From Hevea brasiliensis (taxonomy: Eukaryota > Streptophyta > Magnoliopsida > Malpighiales > Euphorbiaceae): a stretch of DNA of 64,000 bases. The notes under the pieces were generated by a model, which made no database searches, had not been told where the DNA came from, and saw nothing but the letters and a program-made list of their open reading frames with translations. The position numbers were made by a program, and so were the translations under genes. The stretch spans positions 113,915,795 to 113,979,794 of the forward strand of contig NC_079495.1 of assembly GCF_030052815.1 (NCBI RefSeq), in the 5' to 3' direction. Position 1 is the stretch's first letter. The number at the start of each line of letters is the position of its first letter. Positions 22,222-33,357 of the stretch are shown one piece after another.

Positions 22222-25200
22222 TGTCACACCTTACCCCTCTGTAAGGCATAACATGATCCCATAGAATACCTAATGAACTACCGAACTTTACCTACCGATA
22301 ACTCATTGAGTACCCTATAAGGGATTTTAAAACAATTTTCTTATTTTTGATAAGTGGTGAGCATTTTCTAATAAGTATTTAAAACATTTAGTCAAAATTA
22401 AAACTAGTTAATATTTTTGGTCCATTTTAGTTTTCTGCAAATTTTATAAAAATTTTGACAGAGTTCTGTCTGTATTTTGAGAAACCAGTTCTTCAAATAC
22501 TTGTAAAAAGCACTTCTGAAAATTTTTCTTAACAACTACTTCAATTTTACAATCAAACTCAATCCATTTCAACAACTCCACAATCATTTCAATCAATTTC
22601 TCAAGTTCTAAATTCTATAATCCTCAGAATACTAGCAATTCATTTCATTCAAATTAAATAAAATAGTTCCACTCATATTTCATTAGAAATAAAACAATTT
22701 ATATTCATCATACTAGAAATTTACATTAAGAAAATCCAAACTAAATTTATTACAAATTTATACAAACTTTGTACAAGCTGCTTAAGATCGATTTTACATG
22801 TCCATACAATTACGTGCAATACATACACCAAAATGAATATTTACAGTCAAGGTATAAATTATACTCGATAACTTCTAGCAGGTAGCTCCCCTGTCCTCAG
22901 CAGCTCAATCTGCTGCTCCTCTAGTCTCTATATCTGCGAGAGCATGCAAAGCTATCGCTGAGTGGTGAACTCAGTGGTGCACAAACTAATATTTTAAAAC
23001 TTAATACAAATTATGCTTGACAATTCATAACAAATAGAATTTTAAAATTTCTAAATTCTTCAAAATCCAGAACCTTCAGAAATCAACATTTTCATTCAAG
23101 CAAATTATTCATTTGAACAACATTTTGATCAAATAGTACTATTTAGTTGCATTTCTTTTAAATTCCAAAACAATACAAAAATTCTTGAATCACTAACAAA
23201 TTATTTATTTCAATCATAATTTATCAAATCATGCATAATTTAAAGGGCGTTGCCAACAATACACACAGTCGAACCCAGGACCCAAAATTTGAATAGATGC
23301 CATGTTGTACACCACGACATTTCACATTCTCCCAATAACCGAGGCTAAAAGGGAGAAACAAAGACTAGCTAGTATATATGAGTACTCATTCACATCATTC
23401 CCTAACTGGCAAGCCAGAGAGGAAGAAACTCACCCCATCAAGTGGAGGAGTTATCTCACTAAACAAGCTAATGAGAATTCACTACATATTTTGTCATGTC
23501 AACTGTGGTTTCAAATCATATTCAAAACAATTTCTATTTATAAAGTGTTTACAAATCATCAACATATTTAATCATCATAAATTCATGCTTAAGGTTGGCA
23601 ACACATCAAACTTAAAATTTACAATCCTCAAAATAATGCAATAAATCCTTAAATGCATAAGAAAATTTATATTCAAATTATAAAATTTCATTCAACAAGT
23701 TAAAATTCTCAACACAACAAAAATCATAAATCATACAATAAATTTATTTCAAATCAATTTGGAATTGAAAAATAACAAAAGAGTTAGTTGTGCACAAACC
23801 TCAAGCGAGTCGCCTCTTGGCCTTGACTCGGTTCCTCGGGTTCTTTCCCGGTATTCTTTCCAACTGAAATACACAATTTCACAATGTTTCAGTAATAGAA
23901 CTTAACATAAATCCAAAATAAATTTAGTTTCACTTTTACCTAGCTCTAACGTGTTAAACTCGACGTTCTTGAAATTTGGTGTTTTGGGGTTACTATTCAT
24001 TACACTATTCAAGTCAAATTGTTGACTTTCTAAGGCTTAATAGGTATGAGAATTCCAACTTCACCCACATACCACATTTTGGTCACCAAACTTGTTGGTT
24101 TTGGTCATTTTCTCAACACTTAAGTCTTTTAGGCAAAATTGTCAATTTTCAGTTTTGGAGTCCTAAGTTGCACTATTTCATTAGTCTTTTTACTGTTGGA
24201 ATTTGGCAAAACTTTCTTCATAGAAAATGTTCCCTATTGTCTTAAGCTTATTCTCCTTTTTGAATCATCCCAATTGGAGTTTTTTAGCTCAAGTTATAAG
24301 CAAATTACGTTTATTGTTCATGTTACAGAATTTTATTCTGCCAGATTATTAATTCCAACTTTGTTCAGCAATTTGATCAAGTTAGGTCCATAATTTGGTC
24401 TAACTTTCTTCATATGAAATGTTCTATTATGCCTTAGGTTTCCATTGGTTCAAGAATCACCTAAATCGGAGTTTTCTAGAGAGAGTTATAGCTATTGAAA
24501 CTTTACTGTTAATGTGGTAAATCTGTAGTTTTGCAGATTCAGTGAGTCAACTTTGCTCACTAATTTGATGGGGTTAATGGAATAATTTGGTTAGTGTTCT
24601 TCATGAAAGTTTTAGGTCTATATCTCATCTAACCACTGGTAAAATTTCAGGTCATTTTGACCTGCCTAGCTCGAGTTATGACCCAAACACTATTACTGTT
24701 CATGTGTACTGTTTATACTGCAGACTTTCAAGCTTGGGCAGTTTGTTCACCATGTTTTGGTCACTTTTTGGGCATGCTTCCCAAATGAAAATTGTGTCAT
24801 TTAGTGCCTATTTTCAGTCCCAATTGGTTCCATACCAATTGGACTTGTAAAATTTCATATTTGGTTCCTCAAAGTGGATTTTTGGTCATGCTTCATACCC
24901 AATCCGAATTTGGCTTTGACTTAAACACTTCTAACACACTTAATTAGGTCACGAATGACTATTTTTCCCCTAAACTATGTCAAAGACATCATTTAGCACT
25001 TCTTTACATTTTTGGTCTCTAAACCCTAATGGTCAAAACCCTAATTCATGTCATTTGTTGCATTTAGCTAATTAAACACTTATAAACATGCTCCCTTAAC
25101 TCAATTAAGCTTCCTAACATGTTTAGCTCAAACAAATTTATACTTTGTCCAACTAAACCCTAGCTGTCCAAAATTCTATATAATACCTCAACAAATTTTC

Positions 25201-26174
25201 TTTCCATTTTAAGTTTATTTACAAGCTCAATAAGTTAGAAATGTAAGAATCAAACTCAAATTATCAAATTTGATTACTAACCTTTTATGTAGAATTTCCA
25301 AGTCTTTATTTCTTCAATTTTTCATTTTCTTTCTTGCTCCAATCTTCTTTTCAAGACTCAAAGACAAGGTTTAACATGAGAAACTAGGAAATTTATGGTG
25401 TAATTTATGGTTTTAAAAGCTTAAATATAAGCTTTAATGGTGGAAAAATAAAAAGAAAGGGAGAGGAGAGCTTGGAAGAGAGAGAAACGTAAATGAATGG
25501 AAGATGAGTGTTTTCTATTTTTTTTTTCTTTTTCTTTTATATCTTTAGTCTGATGGAAGACCATAAATCTAATTAATTAAATATGTTAATTATTATTTTT
25601 ATGGAATCATGCATGATGTCATCACCTTTTTAACTTTTTCATTTTCTTTTTTTTTTCTATTTTTCTATTAGTTCTTTAATTTAATTCTTGATTCCGAAAT
25701 TTTCTTTTCTCTGATTTTATTTGACAGTTAGGTCAGAAGTCAGCTCTCGGGGTCAATTGGCCAAATTGCCCCTCGCCGGTTCATCCCGGTTTGCAATTAA
25801 TTCCATATTTCTTCTGGCTCCCTGACCTAATTATTTGACTGGCTTAACAGTTCTTTTTCGTGATTTTCTCTTTTCCACGGTGTTCATAAGGGTCTTAAGG
25901 ACCGCGGCGTCACATTTTACGGTTTGAAATTTGAGTTTAAATCGACTTCGCAATTGTTCCCGAGGAGGTCACCCATCGCTATGACTCTCAGCTCGTTTAA
26001 CTTCTTATGTTCTGTTTTTCTTATTTATACTTAACTAATTGGCAATTAGTAATTATTTGTGCTTATGGCTTATTTAGTTGTCTTAAGTATGGTTCTAATC
26101 CCCTTAATTGTTCGGACCGACATCGGTCACTGGAATAGTGAAATATACCAGGCTATGCAAATGGGGGTGTTACA
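22222..26174 (-). repeat. Element B 5' LTR (right copy)
   Basis: The partner of 4143-8125, 3953 bp, with mid-90s percent identity by eye and several small deletions in T-rich stretches near 25520-25660. It contains the stem-loop CTGAGT-ggtga-ACTCAG at 22958-22974 and four degenerate modules at about 24220-24835. Confidence 0.9.
22958..22974 (-). repeat. Conserved LTR stem-loop next to GTGGTGC (element B)
   Basis: CTGAGT-ggtga-ACTCAG followed by TGGTGC. The left LTR has TGAGT-ggtaa-ACTCA at 4880-4894. The position equals that of the CTAAGC/GCTTAG hairpin of A, C and F, with a different stem. Confidence 0.5.
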
Positions 26175-26179
26175 TAGTT
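26175..26179. repeat. Right target-site duplication of element B
   Basis: tagtt, identical to 4138-4142. The LTR of element A resumes here; the join matches 37339 onward in A's intact 3' LTR. Confidence 0.92.
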
Positions 26180-26201
26180 TATTTTTATTTTATATTGGCA
26201 C

Positions 26202-26223
26202 CACTAAGCTATATTGCTTAGTG
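26202..26223 (+). repeat. Conserved LTR stem-loop (element A)
   Basis: CACTAAGC-tatatt-GCTTAGTG, an 8-bp perfect stem preceded by GGCAC and followed by CGTTGC. The 3' LTR copy (37368-37388) is weaker, with only the outer CACTA/TAGTG pairs kept. Confidence 0.6.
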
Positions 26224-26688
26224 CGTTGCTTTTGCCACGCGTAGGTATTAGAGACACAGAGTGAGAACCTAGCAGACCTCAGACTGGGTGAGAGTCAGAT
26301 TTGCATTGTGTACGGTGTCACCTCCACTACAGTGCATTTTGGGTAGGACCCATTAGGCTTGTTAGCAGTTTTGTATTTTGTAGTATGTATTCATTTTGTA
26401 TTGTAAATTATGAACCTGTATAATTATTGTAAATTATGCAAATTAATGAAGATTGAGTATTTCTTTTATGAATGTGATGATAGATTTATTTACCTATAGA
26501 ACGTTTGAAATTATGAATGGCAATGTTGAGATGACACACTAGAATAGAATATGAGAAAGAATTTATATTATTGAATACATATATTATTGATAATTTTAAC
26601 AGGTGAAAAATCATCAAAATTACTAATAAATTAGGGAAAACTCCGTCAGTTTCTCCTACAAAATAATTAGATTTAAATTTAGTAAAAT

Positions 26689-26703
26689 AAAATGTGATAA
26701 TTA
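26689..26703. repeat. Left target-site duplication of the LINE
   Basis: aaaatgtgataatta, 15 nt, identical to 29957-29971. The intact sequence occurs once at this place in the 3' LTR of element A. Confidence 0.93.
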
Positions 26704-27116
26704 ACTCCGCCTAAGTAGTTTGTGCTTAGCCGGTCCCAAGCCCGGATAAAGGAGGAGGGTTACGGTAGGTGACAACCAGCGTAAAAATTTTGTCACACCT
26801 TTATGATATGGATTCAAATGATATAAACGTTGGGGCGTCCTCTACTAAAGACGCGCTACATCGGACCCGGGTGTAGTGAGAAATATGCAAGGGTGTAGGG
26901 CGTTCACCGAAAGCGATGCGCCATGCCGGTGCCCGGGTGTGGTGTTAAGTGAGCAAGGGTTCCCATATCATGGACGAGTGTGGGTAAAGAAGTTAGTCCA
27001 TAGGACAGATAGTAGAACAGATAGTGGAACAGAACACAAGATAGAAATAGAAAACAATAGAAGATATCATAGAAGGAGACCAATTAGGAAGGAGCAGGAT
27101 AGGAGGAGGATCAGGG
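26704..27116 (+). other. LINE 5' leader
   Basis: A relatively GC-rich leader with no convincing coding sequence. It includes a CGTTGGGGCGTCC block and two similar segments, GACCCGGGTGTAGTG (26869-26879 area) and GCCCGGGTGTGGTG (26930-26943 area), each followed by a GCAAGGGT block. The repeated CCCGGGTGT/GCAAGGGT pair is visible directly. Confidence 0.55.
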
Positions 27117-27841
27117 TTGGTACTTGAAATGTTGGATCACTTACAGGAAAATTAATGGAGCTTATGGATACCTTGGAAAGGAGAAGGATGAATATTGCTT
27201 ACATTCAGGAGACTAAATGGGTAGAGGAAGTGGATAATTCAGGGTACAAACTGTGGTTTACCGGAAAGCAGAGAAATAAGAACGGAGTGGGCATAATCAT
27301 AGACAGGACATTGAAAGACGCAGTAATAGCTGTGAAAAGAGTAGGAGATAGAATTATACTAGTAAAGCTAGTACTGAAGGAGAAACAATAAATATAGTTA
27401 GTGCTTATGCCCCACAAATAGGACTAGACAGTGAGAGTAAACAAAGGTTTCGGGAAGATATGGATGATTTAATGCAAAGCATGCCGAATGAAGAGAAAGT
27501 GATAGACATGTAAGAAGTGATAGACAAGGTTATGAGAATGTTCATGGAGGTTTTGGTTTTGGCAGTTGAAATGAGGAGGGAAAAAATATCTTGGATTTTG
27601 CTATGGCATACGACCTAATACTAGCAAATACAAACTTTATAAAAAGAGAGTCACATTTAGTAACTTTCAAAAATGGACAACATATAAGCCAAATCGACTT
27701 CCTCTTAACCAGGAAGACAAATAGAGCTCTATGCAAGGATTGCAAGGTCATTCTAGGAGAGGCTTTAACAAGTCAACATCGGTTGGTGGTATTGGATGTC
27801 AAGTTTAGGAACAATTCAAGTAAGGTGAGAAGAAATAGTGT
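27117..27841 (+). pseudogene. LINE endonuclease domain (APE-type), broken
   Basis: The domain opens VGT-stop-NVGSLTGK, where the stop replaces Trp of the expected TWNVGS. It continues MELMDTLERRRMNIAYIQET with the metal-binding Glu in IQETKW, GYKLWFTGKQRNKNGVGIII, and stops at 27391. A frameshift then gives SAYAPQIGL near 27400-27425. Further on come DFAMAYDLILANTNF (27587 on), SHLVTF, ISQIDFLLTRK and SQHRLVVLDVKF, the position of the catalytic His. It ends in a stop at about 27848. The endonuclease nicks target DNA to prime reverse transcription; this copy cannot make it. Confidence 0.82.
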
Positions 27842-29899
27842 AGCTTGAACAAAGTGGTGGGAGTTCAAAGGAGTAAAGCAAGTGAAGTTCAAAAATGAGC
27901 TTCTCGAGTCTGAAGTATGGAAGCTAGATATAGAGGCCAATGATATGTAAATATAGATGGCATCAAAGATTAGAGAAGTAGCTATAAAAGTACTTGGAGA
28001 GTCTAAAGGACATGGACCACCCTCAAAAGAGAGATGGTGAGGGAATGAGGAAGTACAAAAGGCAATGAAGAGAAAAAGGAAATGGTATAAGAAATTACCT
28101 AAATGTGATAATAATGAGACATATGAACAGTACAAGATAGCAAAGAAAGAGGCAAAAAAGGCAGTTAGTCAAGCAAGAGCACAGGCCTTTGAAAAGTTAT
28201 ATGAGAAACTTGGAACTAAAGAAGGGGAGAAAGATATTTATAGATTAGCAAGGAGGAGAGAAAGGAAATATCAAGATCTCAATCAAGTTAGGTGCATTAA
28301 GGATAAAGAAGGAAAAATGTTGGTGAAAGATGAGGACATTAAAGAAAGATGGAGAAATTACTTTAATGATCTCTTTAATAATAGTCAAAATGGTAATAGC
28401 GTGAATATAGATTATAGAACAATAGTAAAGAATGTGAATTATACTAGAAGGATTAGATCTTTAGAAGTAAAGGAAGCACTTAAGAGAATGAAATTGGGTA
28501 AAGCCTGTGGACCCGATGAAATACCAATTGAAGTGTGGAAGTGTTTGGGAGATATGGGAGTGGCATGGTTTACTAAATTATTTAATAAGATTCTAAACTC
28601 AAAGAAAATGCCCGATGAATGGAGGAAGAGCATTTTAGTACCTATTTTTAAAAATAAGGGAGACATACAGAGTTGCTCAAATTATAGGGGAATTGAACTC
28701 ATGAGCCATACTATGAAGTTGTGGGAGAGAGTTGTGGAGCATCGACTACGTCATGATACTTCTATCTCTCTCAATCAATTTGGTTTCATGCCCGGTCGTT
28801 CAACTATGGAAGCGATTTTTCTCATTAGAAGCTTGATGGAGAAATATAGAGATATGAAGAAAGATCTACACATGGTTTTTATTGATTTGGAGATGGCTTA
28901 TGATAGTGTTATAAGAGATGTCTTATGGAATGTGTTAGAACAAAAGAGGGTATCTATTAGGTACATATAAGTATTGAAAGATATGTATGAAGGAGCAATT
29001 ACTATTGTGCGCACAGTGGGAGGGACATAAGAGATTTTTCGATCTCAATTGGATTACACCAAGGATTAGCCATAAGCCCTTACCTTTTTACATTAGTTTT
29101 AGATGAATTGACGAAACAAATACAAGAGAGTATTCCTTGGTGCATGATGTTTGTGGATGATATTGTTCTGATAGATGAGACATGAGAGGGAGTCAATAGA
29201 AAGCTAGAACTTTGGAGAAGTACTCTAGAGTCAAAGGGTTTTAAGTTAAGTAGAACGAAGATAGAATACATGTATTGTAAGTTCAGTGAAGGCCAAACTA
29301 GTGATAGGGAAGGAGTTAGTTTGAATAGAGTGGTATTGTCACAAAGTAATCACTTTAAATATCTAGGCTCAGTCCTTCAAGTAGATAGGGGATGTGAGGA
29401 GGATGTTAGTCATAGGATTAAAGCCGGATGGTTGAAGTGGAGACGTGCCACGGGAGTTTTATGTGATCATAAGATGCCCAATAAGTTGAAAGGAAAATTT
29501 TACTGTACAACCATACGACCGGCTATGTTATATGCTAGTGAGTGTTGAGCACTGAAAGTGTCATATGCGTCTAAGATAAGAGTTGCAGAGATGAGAATGT
29601 TAAGGTGGATGAGTGGCCATACTAGACTAGATAAAGTCCGTAATGAGAGTATTAGAGAAAGGGTAGAAGTGGTGCCAATTGAAGATAAGTTAAAAGAAGG
29701 GAGATTGAGATGGTTTGGTCATGTGAAGCGTAGACATACGGAGGCTCCAGTAAGACAAGTAGAGCACATAAGGTTAGAGGATAGAAAGAAAAAAAGGGGT
29801 AGGCCTAAATTGACTTGGAGGAGAGTAGTACAACATGACCTAGAAGCATTACACATTTCTGAGGATTTAACCCAAAATCGTTTAGAGTGGAGAAAGTGA
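27842..29899 (+). pseudogene. LINE reverse transcriptase and C-terminal domain, broken
   Basis: The longest open piece, 28065-28970 (301 codons), runs from a basic linker (MKRKRKWYKKLPK) into RT. It has LKRMKLGKACGPDEIPIEVW, ILVPIFKNKGDIQSCSNYRG, NQFGFMPGRSTMEAIF and MVFIDLEMAYDSV (first catalytic Asp). After a stop near 28970 and a frameshift, the active site appears as MMFVDDIVLIDE (Asp pair at 29156-29161). The thumb and C-terminal region follow at 29270-29548 (HFKYLGSVLQVDRGCEEDV) and 29558-29899 (RMLRWMSGHTRLDKVRNESI, LRWFGHVKRR, KKRGRPKLTWRR, LEWRK). These C-terminal motifs are characteristic of plant RTE elements. Confidence 0.87.
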
Positions 29900-29956
29900 A
29901 TCCATATAGCCGACCTCAAATTTTTGGGATAAAGGCGTAGTTGAGTTGAGTTATAG

Positions 29957-29971
29957 AAAATGTGATAATTA
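29957..29971. repeat. Right target-site duplication of the LINE
   Basis: Identical to 26689-26703. The LTR of element A continues directly after it. Confidence 0.93.
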
Positions 29972-30059
29972 GGAATGTAATAAGATAAGTCAAGGTGCTC
30001 TGGCACCTAGTGTGACATACTTTGCTCAACTACACAATAGACGGGTAAGAGGTGTCACA
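29972..30059 (+). repeat. Element A 5' LTR, last segment
   Basis: The final 88 nt of the LTR, matching 37903-37990 and ending GGTGTCACA at 30051-30059. The PBS follows. Confidence 0.9.
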
Positions 30060-30064
30060 GTTAG

Positions 30065-30076
30065 TGATATCAGAGC
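30065..30076 (+). other. Primer binding site of element A (one mismatch)
   Basis: TGATATCAGAGC, one G-to-A change from the iMet primer site TGGTATCAGAGC, 5 nt after the LTR end. Confidence 0.85.
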
Positions 30077-30188
30077 ACAGTTTAGGTGTTTCTAAGTTTA
30101 GATAGAGTCTATACCATGTATTGCATTTGTAAGTGTTAAGGTGACACTAATGCAGATCTGTTTGTTTTTTATTATTTTGGTTACTATA

Positions 30189-31690
30189 TGAACCCGACCT
30201 TACAGAGAGCCGTAGAGGAAGAGGTGGAGAGTCATGCTTCACCCATGGCTGAAGCTGGAGGTAGGGAAGAACCTGCTCCACCAGTGCAAAAGGTACCTGT
30301 TTAGCCTCAGCAGACTTTGTTTCAGCAAATGATCGAATTCTTCAGGTAAATGACTGGGGCTATACCATAAACACAGCCACAACCTCCAGCACCATTACAG
30401 AAGTCCCATTTGGAGAAGTTAAAGAAATATGGGGCTGTGGACTTTCTGGGAAAGAAGGAAGATGATCCTCCAATTGCAAAAAGCGGCCAGATGTAAGCAG
30501 GTGTCGAGACAACTTCACTGCACCCCATAGCAAAACCTAGAGAGTGCTGTGTCCTTACTTTAGGATGATGCTTATTAGTGGTGGGACACAATATCAAGGG
30601 AGGTGCAGCTAGATTAGATCACATGGGAATTCTTCCTCACAGAGTTTAGAAAGAAGTATGTTAGTAATGTGTACCTAGAGGAGAGGAGAAGAGAATTTAT
30701 CAGTCTGAGCCAGAAGCAGTTATTAGTGGCAGAATATGAGTGAGAATTTATCAGACTGAGCCGGTATGGAAGGGAAATAGTACCCACAGAGGTTGAGAGG
30801 TGTAAAAGATTCGAAGAAGGGCTAAACGACAATATTAACTTGCTTATTATTGCATTGAGGATCACAAACTTTGCTCAGTTGGTTGAAGCTGCACTGAAAG
30901 TAGAAAGGGTCAAAATTAATGAGCAGACCAGAGGGATAGACAAGAGAAGAGAGGTCCAGGTCAGACCAGTTCATCCTCTGCACCTGGTAAAAAGTTTAAA
31001 GGTCCTCTTGCTCAGGGTTCTAGTAAGAATTTTAAAGGTCCTCCTGCTCAGGGTTCTAGTTAGCCATAGGGTCAGGGCTAGTCCCAGAGGCCTAGATCTC
31101 AGTTTACACCGAGGAGAGGCCAATCCACACTATCAGTGGGCAGTTATCTAGAGACGGTGTATAGGGAACCAGCTCCAGCAGTCTCTTCGGCTTGTCCACA
31201 CTGCCATAAATGGCACAAGGATGAATGTTGGCGAGTGACTGGGGGTTCCTTCCAGTGTGGGTCTACTGAGCACCAGATCAGAGATTACACAAGGAGGACT
31301 GCCATAGCTGCTCCAGTACAAGCAGATAGACCTGCCCCTACATCTCAAAGGGGTAGAAGGCCAAGTAAATCTGAGGCAGTTGGAACTTCACAGAGGCCGG
31401 CATCAGAGTTAGTTAAGAGGCCAGAGGCTAGGGCACTAGCAAGGGCGTATGCTATGAGGGCTCAGGAGGAGCAAGATGCTCCAAATATTATCAGGTGTAT
31501 GTTCTCTCTCTATGACATACCTGTGCATGCATTGGTGGATCCAGGATCCACACATTCATACGTTTGTATTAAGTTACCCATGGAAAGGCGAATTCAAGTA
31601 GAGGAAAGTGACCAAGACATTTTAGTCACTAACCCACTAGGCCATAGTGGAGTGGTAAATAGAGTGTGTAAAGGTTGCCCGTTGAGGATT
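30189..31690 (+). pseudogene. Element A gag, with zinc knuckles and protease N-terminus, broken
   Basis: It starts MNPTLQRAVEEEVESHAS at 30189. Multiple stops (first near 30302) and frameshifts (about 30480-30570) interrupt it. Recognisable parts are HLEKLKKYGAVDFLGKKEDD, KKYVSNVYLEERRREF, RLSRYGREIVP and RCKRFEEGLNDNINL. The basic linker holds two 30-nt copies at 30995-31024 and 31031-31060, a 12-codon period with core FKGP(L/P)AQGSS. The open stretch 31136-31693 has an intact first knuckle (CPHCHKWHKDEC), but the second is damaged (SFQCGSTEHQIRDY, first and last Cys lost). It then runs into the protease with [13 protein letters not shown] and [10 protein letters not shown]. Confidence 0.85.
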
Positions 31691-33357
31691 TAGGGGCATG
31701 AGTTCTCAGCAGACCTAATTGAATTGCCCTTTCATGAGTTTAATGTCATTCTTGGAATGGATTGGCTATCACATCATCAAGCAATTGTTATAAGGGAAAA
31801 GACAGATTTTCTATCTAATGTCATCTCAGCCACTGCTATAAGGAAGTTGATAAAAAAAGGATGTGAAGCCTATTTGGTACACGTGGTTGACACTAGGCAG
31901 GATAAGCTTGACCTGTGTGACATACCTACTATAAGTGATTTCCCCTATGTCTTCCTTGAAGAATTGCCTGGTTTGCCAACAGAAAGGGAAGTAGAATTTT
32001 CTATTGAGATAATGCCGGATACAACACCGATCTCAATTGCCCCTTATAGGATGGCAACCACTGAATTGAAGGAGTTGAAAATCTAGTTATAGGAGTTATT
32101 GGATAAGGGGTTCATATGCCCTAGTGTATCACCGTGGGGAGCTCCGGTGCTATTTGTGAAGAAGAAGGATGGGACACTGAGGCTATGCATTGATTATTGG
32201 CAGTTAAACAAAGTGACTGTGAAGAATAAGTACCCATTGCCTAGAATTGATGATCTATTTGATCAATTGAAGGGAGCAAGCATATTTTCCAAGATTGATC
32301 TCAGATCAGGGTATCATCAGCTGAGGGTCAAGGATGCAAATGTTCCTAAGACTGCATTCAGGACCTGGTATGAGCATTATGAATTTCTAGTGATGCCATT
32401 TGGGTTAACCAATGCACCAGCAGCTTTGATGGACCATATGAACCTTATCTTCCATCCATACTTAGATCGGTTTGTAATGGTCTTCATTGATGATATATTG
32501 GTGTATTTTAAGAATAGAGAAGATCATGATGAGCATTTGAGGATTGTTCTGCAAACTCTGAAAGAGAAGAAGCTGTATGCCAAGTTGTCCAAGTGTGACT
32601 TCTGGTTGAATGAGATCTCCTTTCTTGGACACATAGTATCAGCTAACGGGATTAGAATGGATCCCAAGAAAATTGAAGCAGTAATGGAATTGAAGCCTCC
32701 CAGAAATTCAGCTGAGGTCAGAAGCTTCTTAGGGCTAGCTGGTTACTATAAAAGGTTTGCGAAGGGGTTTTCTCTAATAGCTACTCCACTGACCAAGTTG
32801 CTACATAAAAATATCAAATTTGACTGGAATGATAAGTGTCAAGCCAGTTTTGAGAGGTTAAAAGCTATGTTAATAGAGGTACTAGTGTTAACACAGCCAG
32901 TGTTGGAAAAAGACTTTGTGGTCTACAGTGATGCCTCACATAATGGGCTAAGGTGTGTTTTGATGTAAGAAGGGAAAGTGGTTGCGTATGCTTCTAGGCA
33001 GTTAAGGCCACATAAAAAGAACTATCCCACCCATGATCTTGAATTAGCAGTGATCATATTTGCACTGAAGTTATGGAGGCACTACTTGTATGGTGAAAAG
33101 TGCTACATATACACAGACTACAAAAGTGTGAAATACTTGCCAACCCAAAAGCTCAACCTTAGACAGAGGCAATGGATTGAGTTCCTGAAGGACTATGATT
33201 GTGTGATAGACTACCATCCTGGGAAGGCAAATGTAGTTGCTGATGCCTTGAGCAGAAAGTCCATTGCAGCATTGAGATCATTGCATGCCCGTTTATCCTT
33301 AGTTCATGATGGAGCTATTTTGGCTGAGTTGCAAGTGAAGCCAAACTTGCTACAGTA
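31691..33357 (+). pseudogene. Element A pol: protease end, RT and RNase H
   Basis: From 31724: [20 protein letters not shown], then an in-frame loss of about 26 codons relative to element C before KTDFLSN, and the linker FPYVFLEELPGLPTEREVEF. RT is open at 32099-32968 (289 codons): [20 protein letters not shown] (Arg to Trp at 32198-32200, CGG to TGG), [14 protein letters not shown], active site [19 protein letters not shown] and [11 protein letters not shown]. RNase H has [12 protein letters not shown], a stop TAA at 32966-32968 where element C has CAA (Gln), then [15 protein letters not shown] and [15 protein letters not shown] up to 33357. RT itself looks almost intact. Confidence 0.88.

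Larger units (their letters stand above)
4143..26174 (-). mobile_element. Element B: defective long-LTR gypsy element (- strand), host of element C
   Basis: On the + strand it begins TGTCACACC and ends GGTGTTACA and is flanked by perfect tagtt duplications. Its LTRs are at 4143-8125 (3983 bp) and 22222-26174 (3953 bp). A PBS (TGGTATCAGAGC on the - strand) adjoins the right LTR and a purine tract adjoins the left LTR, so it is transcribed on the - strand. Without element C, the internal region is only about 3.0 kb (8126-9503 and 20574-22221), against 4.86 kb in element G. The Gag core is missing and pol is nearly unrecognisable, yet the LTRs look about 95 percent identical. B therefore probably moved in trans. 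Its LTR ends resemble those of elements G and H. Confidence 0.9.
26180..26703 (+). repeat. Element A 5' LTR, second segment
   Basis: This continues the LTR after element B and matches 37344 to about 37896 of the 3' LTR, with small indels near 26650. It includes the stem-loop at 26202-26223. It ends at the LINE insertion point; the last 15 nt (26689-26703) are the LINE target duplication. Confidence 0.9.
26704..29956 (+). mobile_element. RTE-type LINE, nearly full length, in the LTR of element A
   Basis: A 3.25-kb non-LTR retrotransposon bounded by a 15-bp duplication. It has a leader of about 415 nt with GGTCCCAAGCCCGGATAAAG and GGTGACAACCAGCG, which I recognise as typical of plant RTE LINEs. 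An apurinic endonuclease domain, an RT and a C-terminal region follow, and the 3' tail is TTGAGTTGAGTTATAG rather than poly(A), also typical of RTE. The coding region is broken by stops and frameshifts. The 5' end looks complete, which is uncommon for LINE copies. Confidence 0.88.

Noticed and set aside
26876..27127. 83-codon open frame in the LINE leader as a first ORF
   Set aside because: It lies across the conserved untranslated leader and shows no domain. The endonuclease frame begins at its end and is enough to explain the element.
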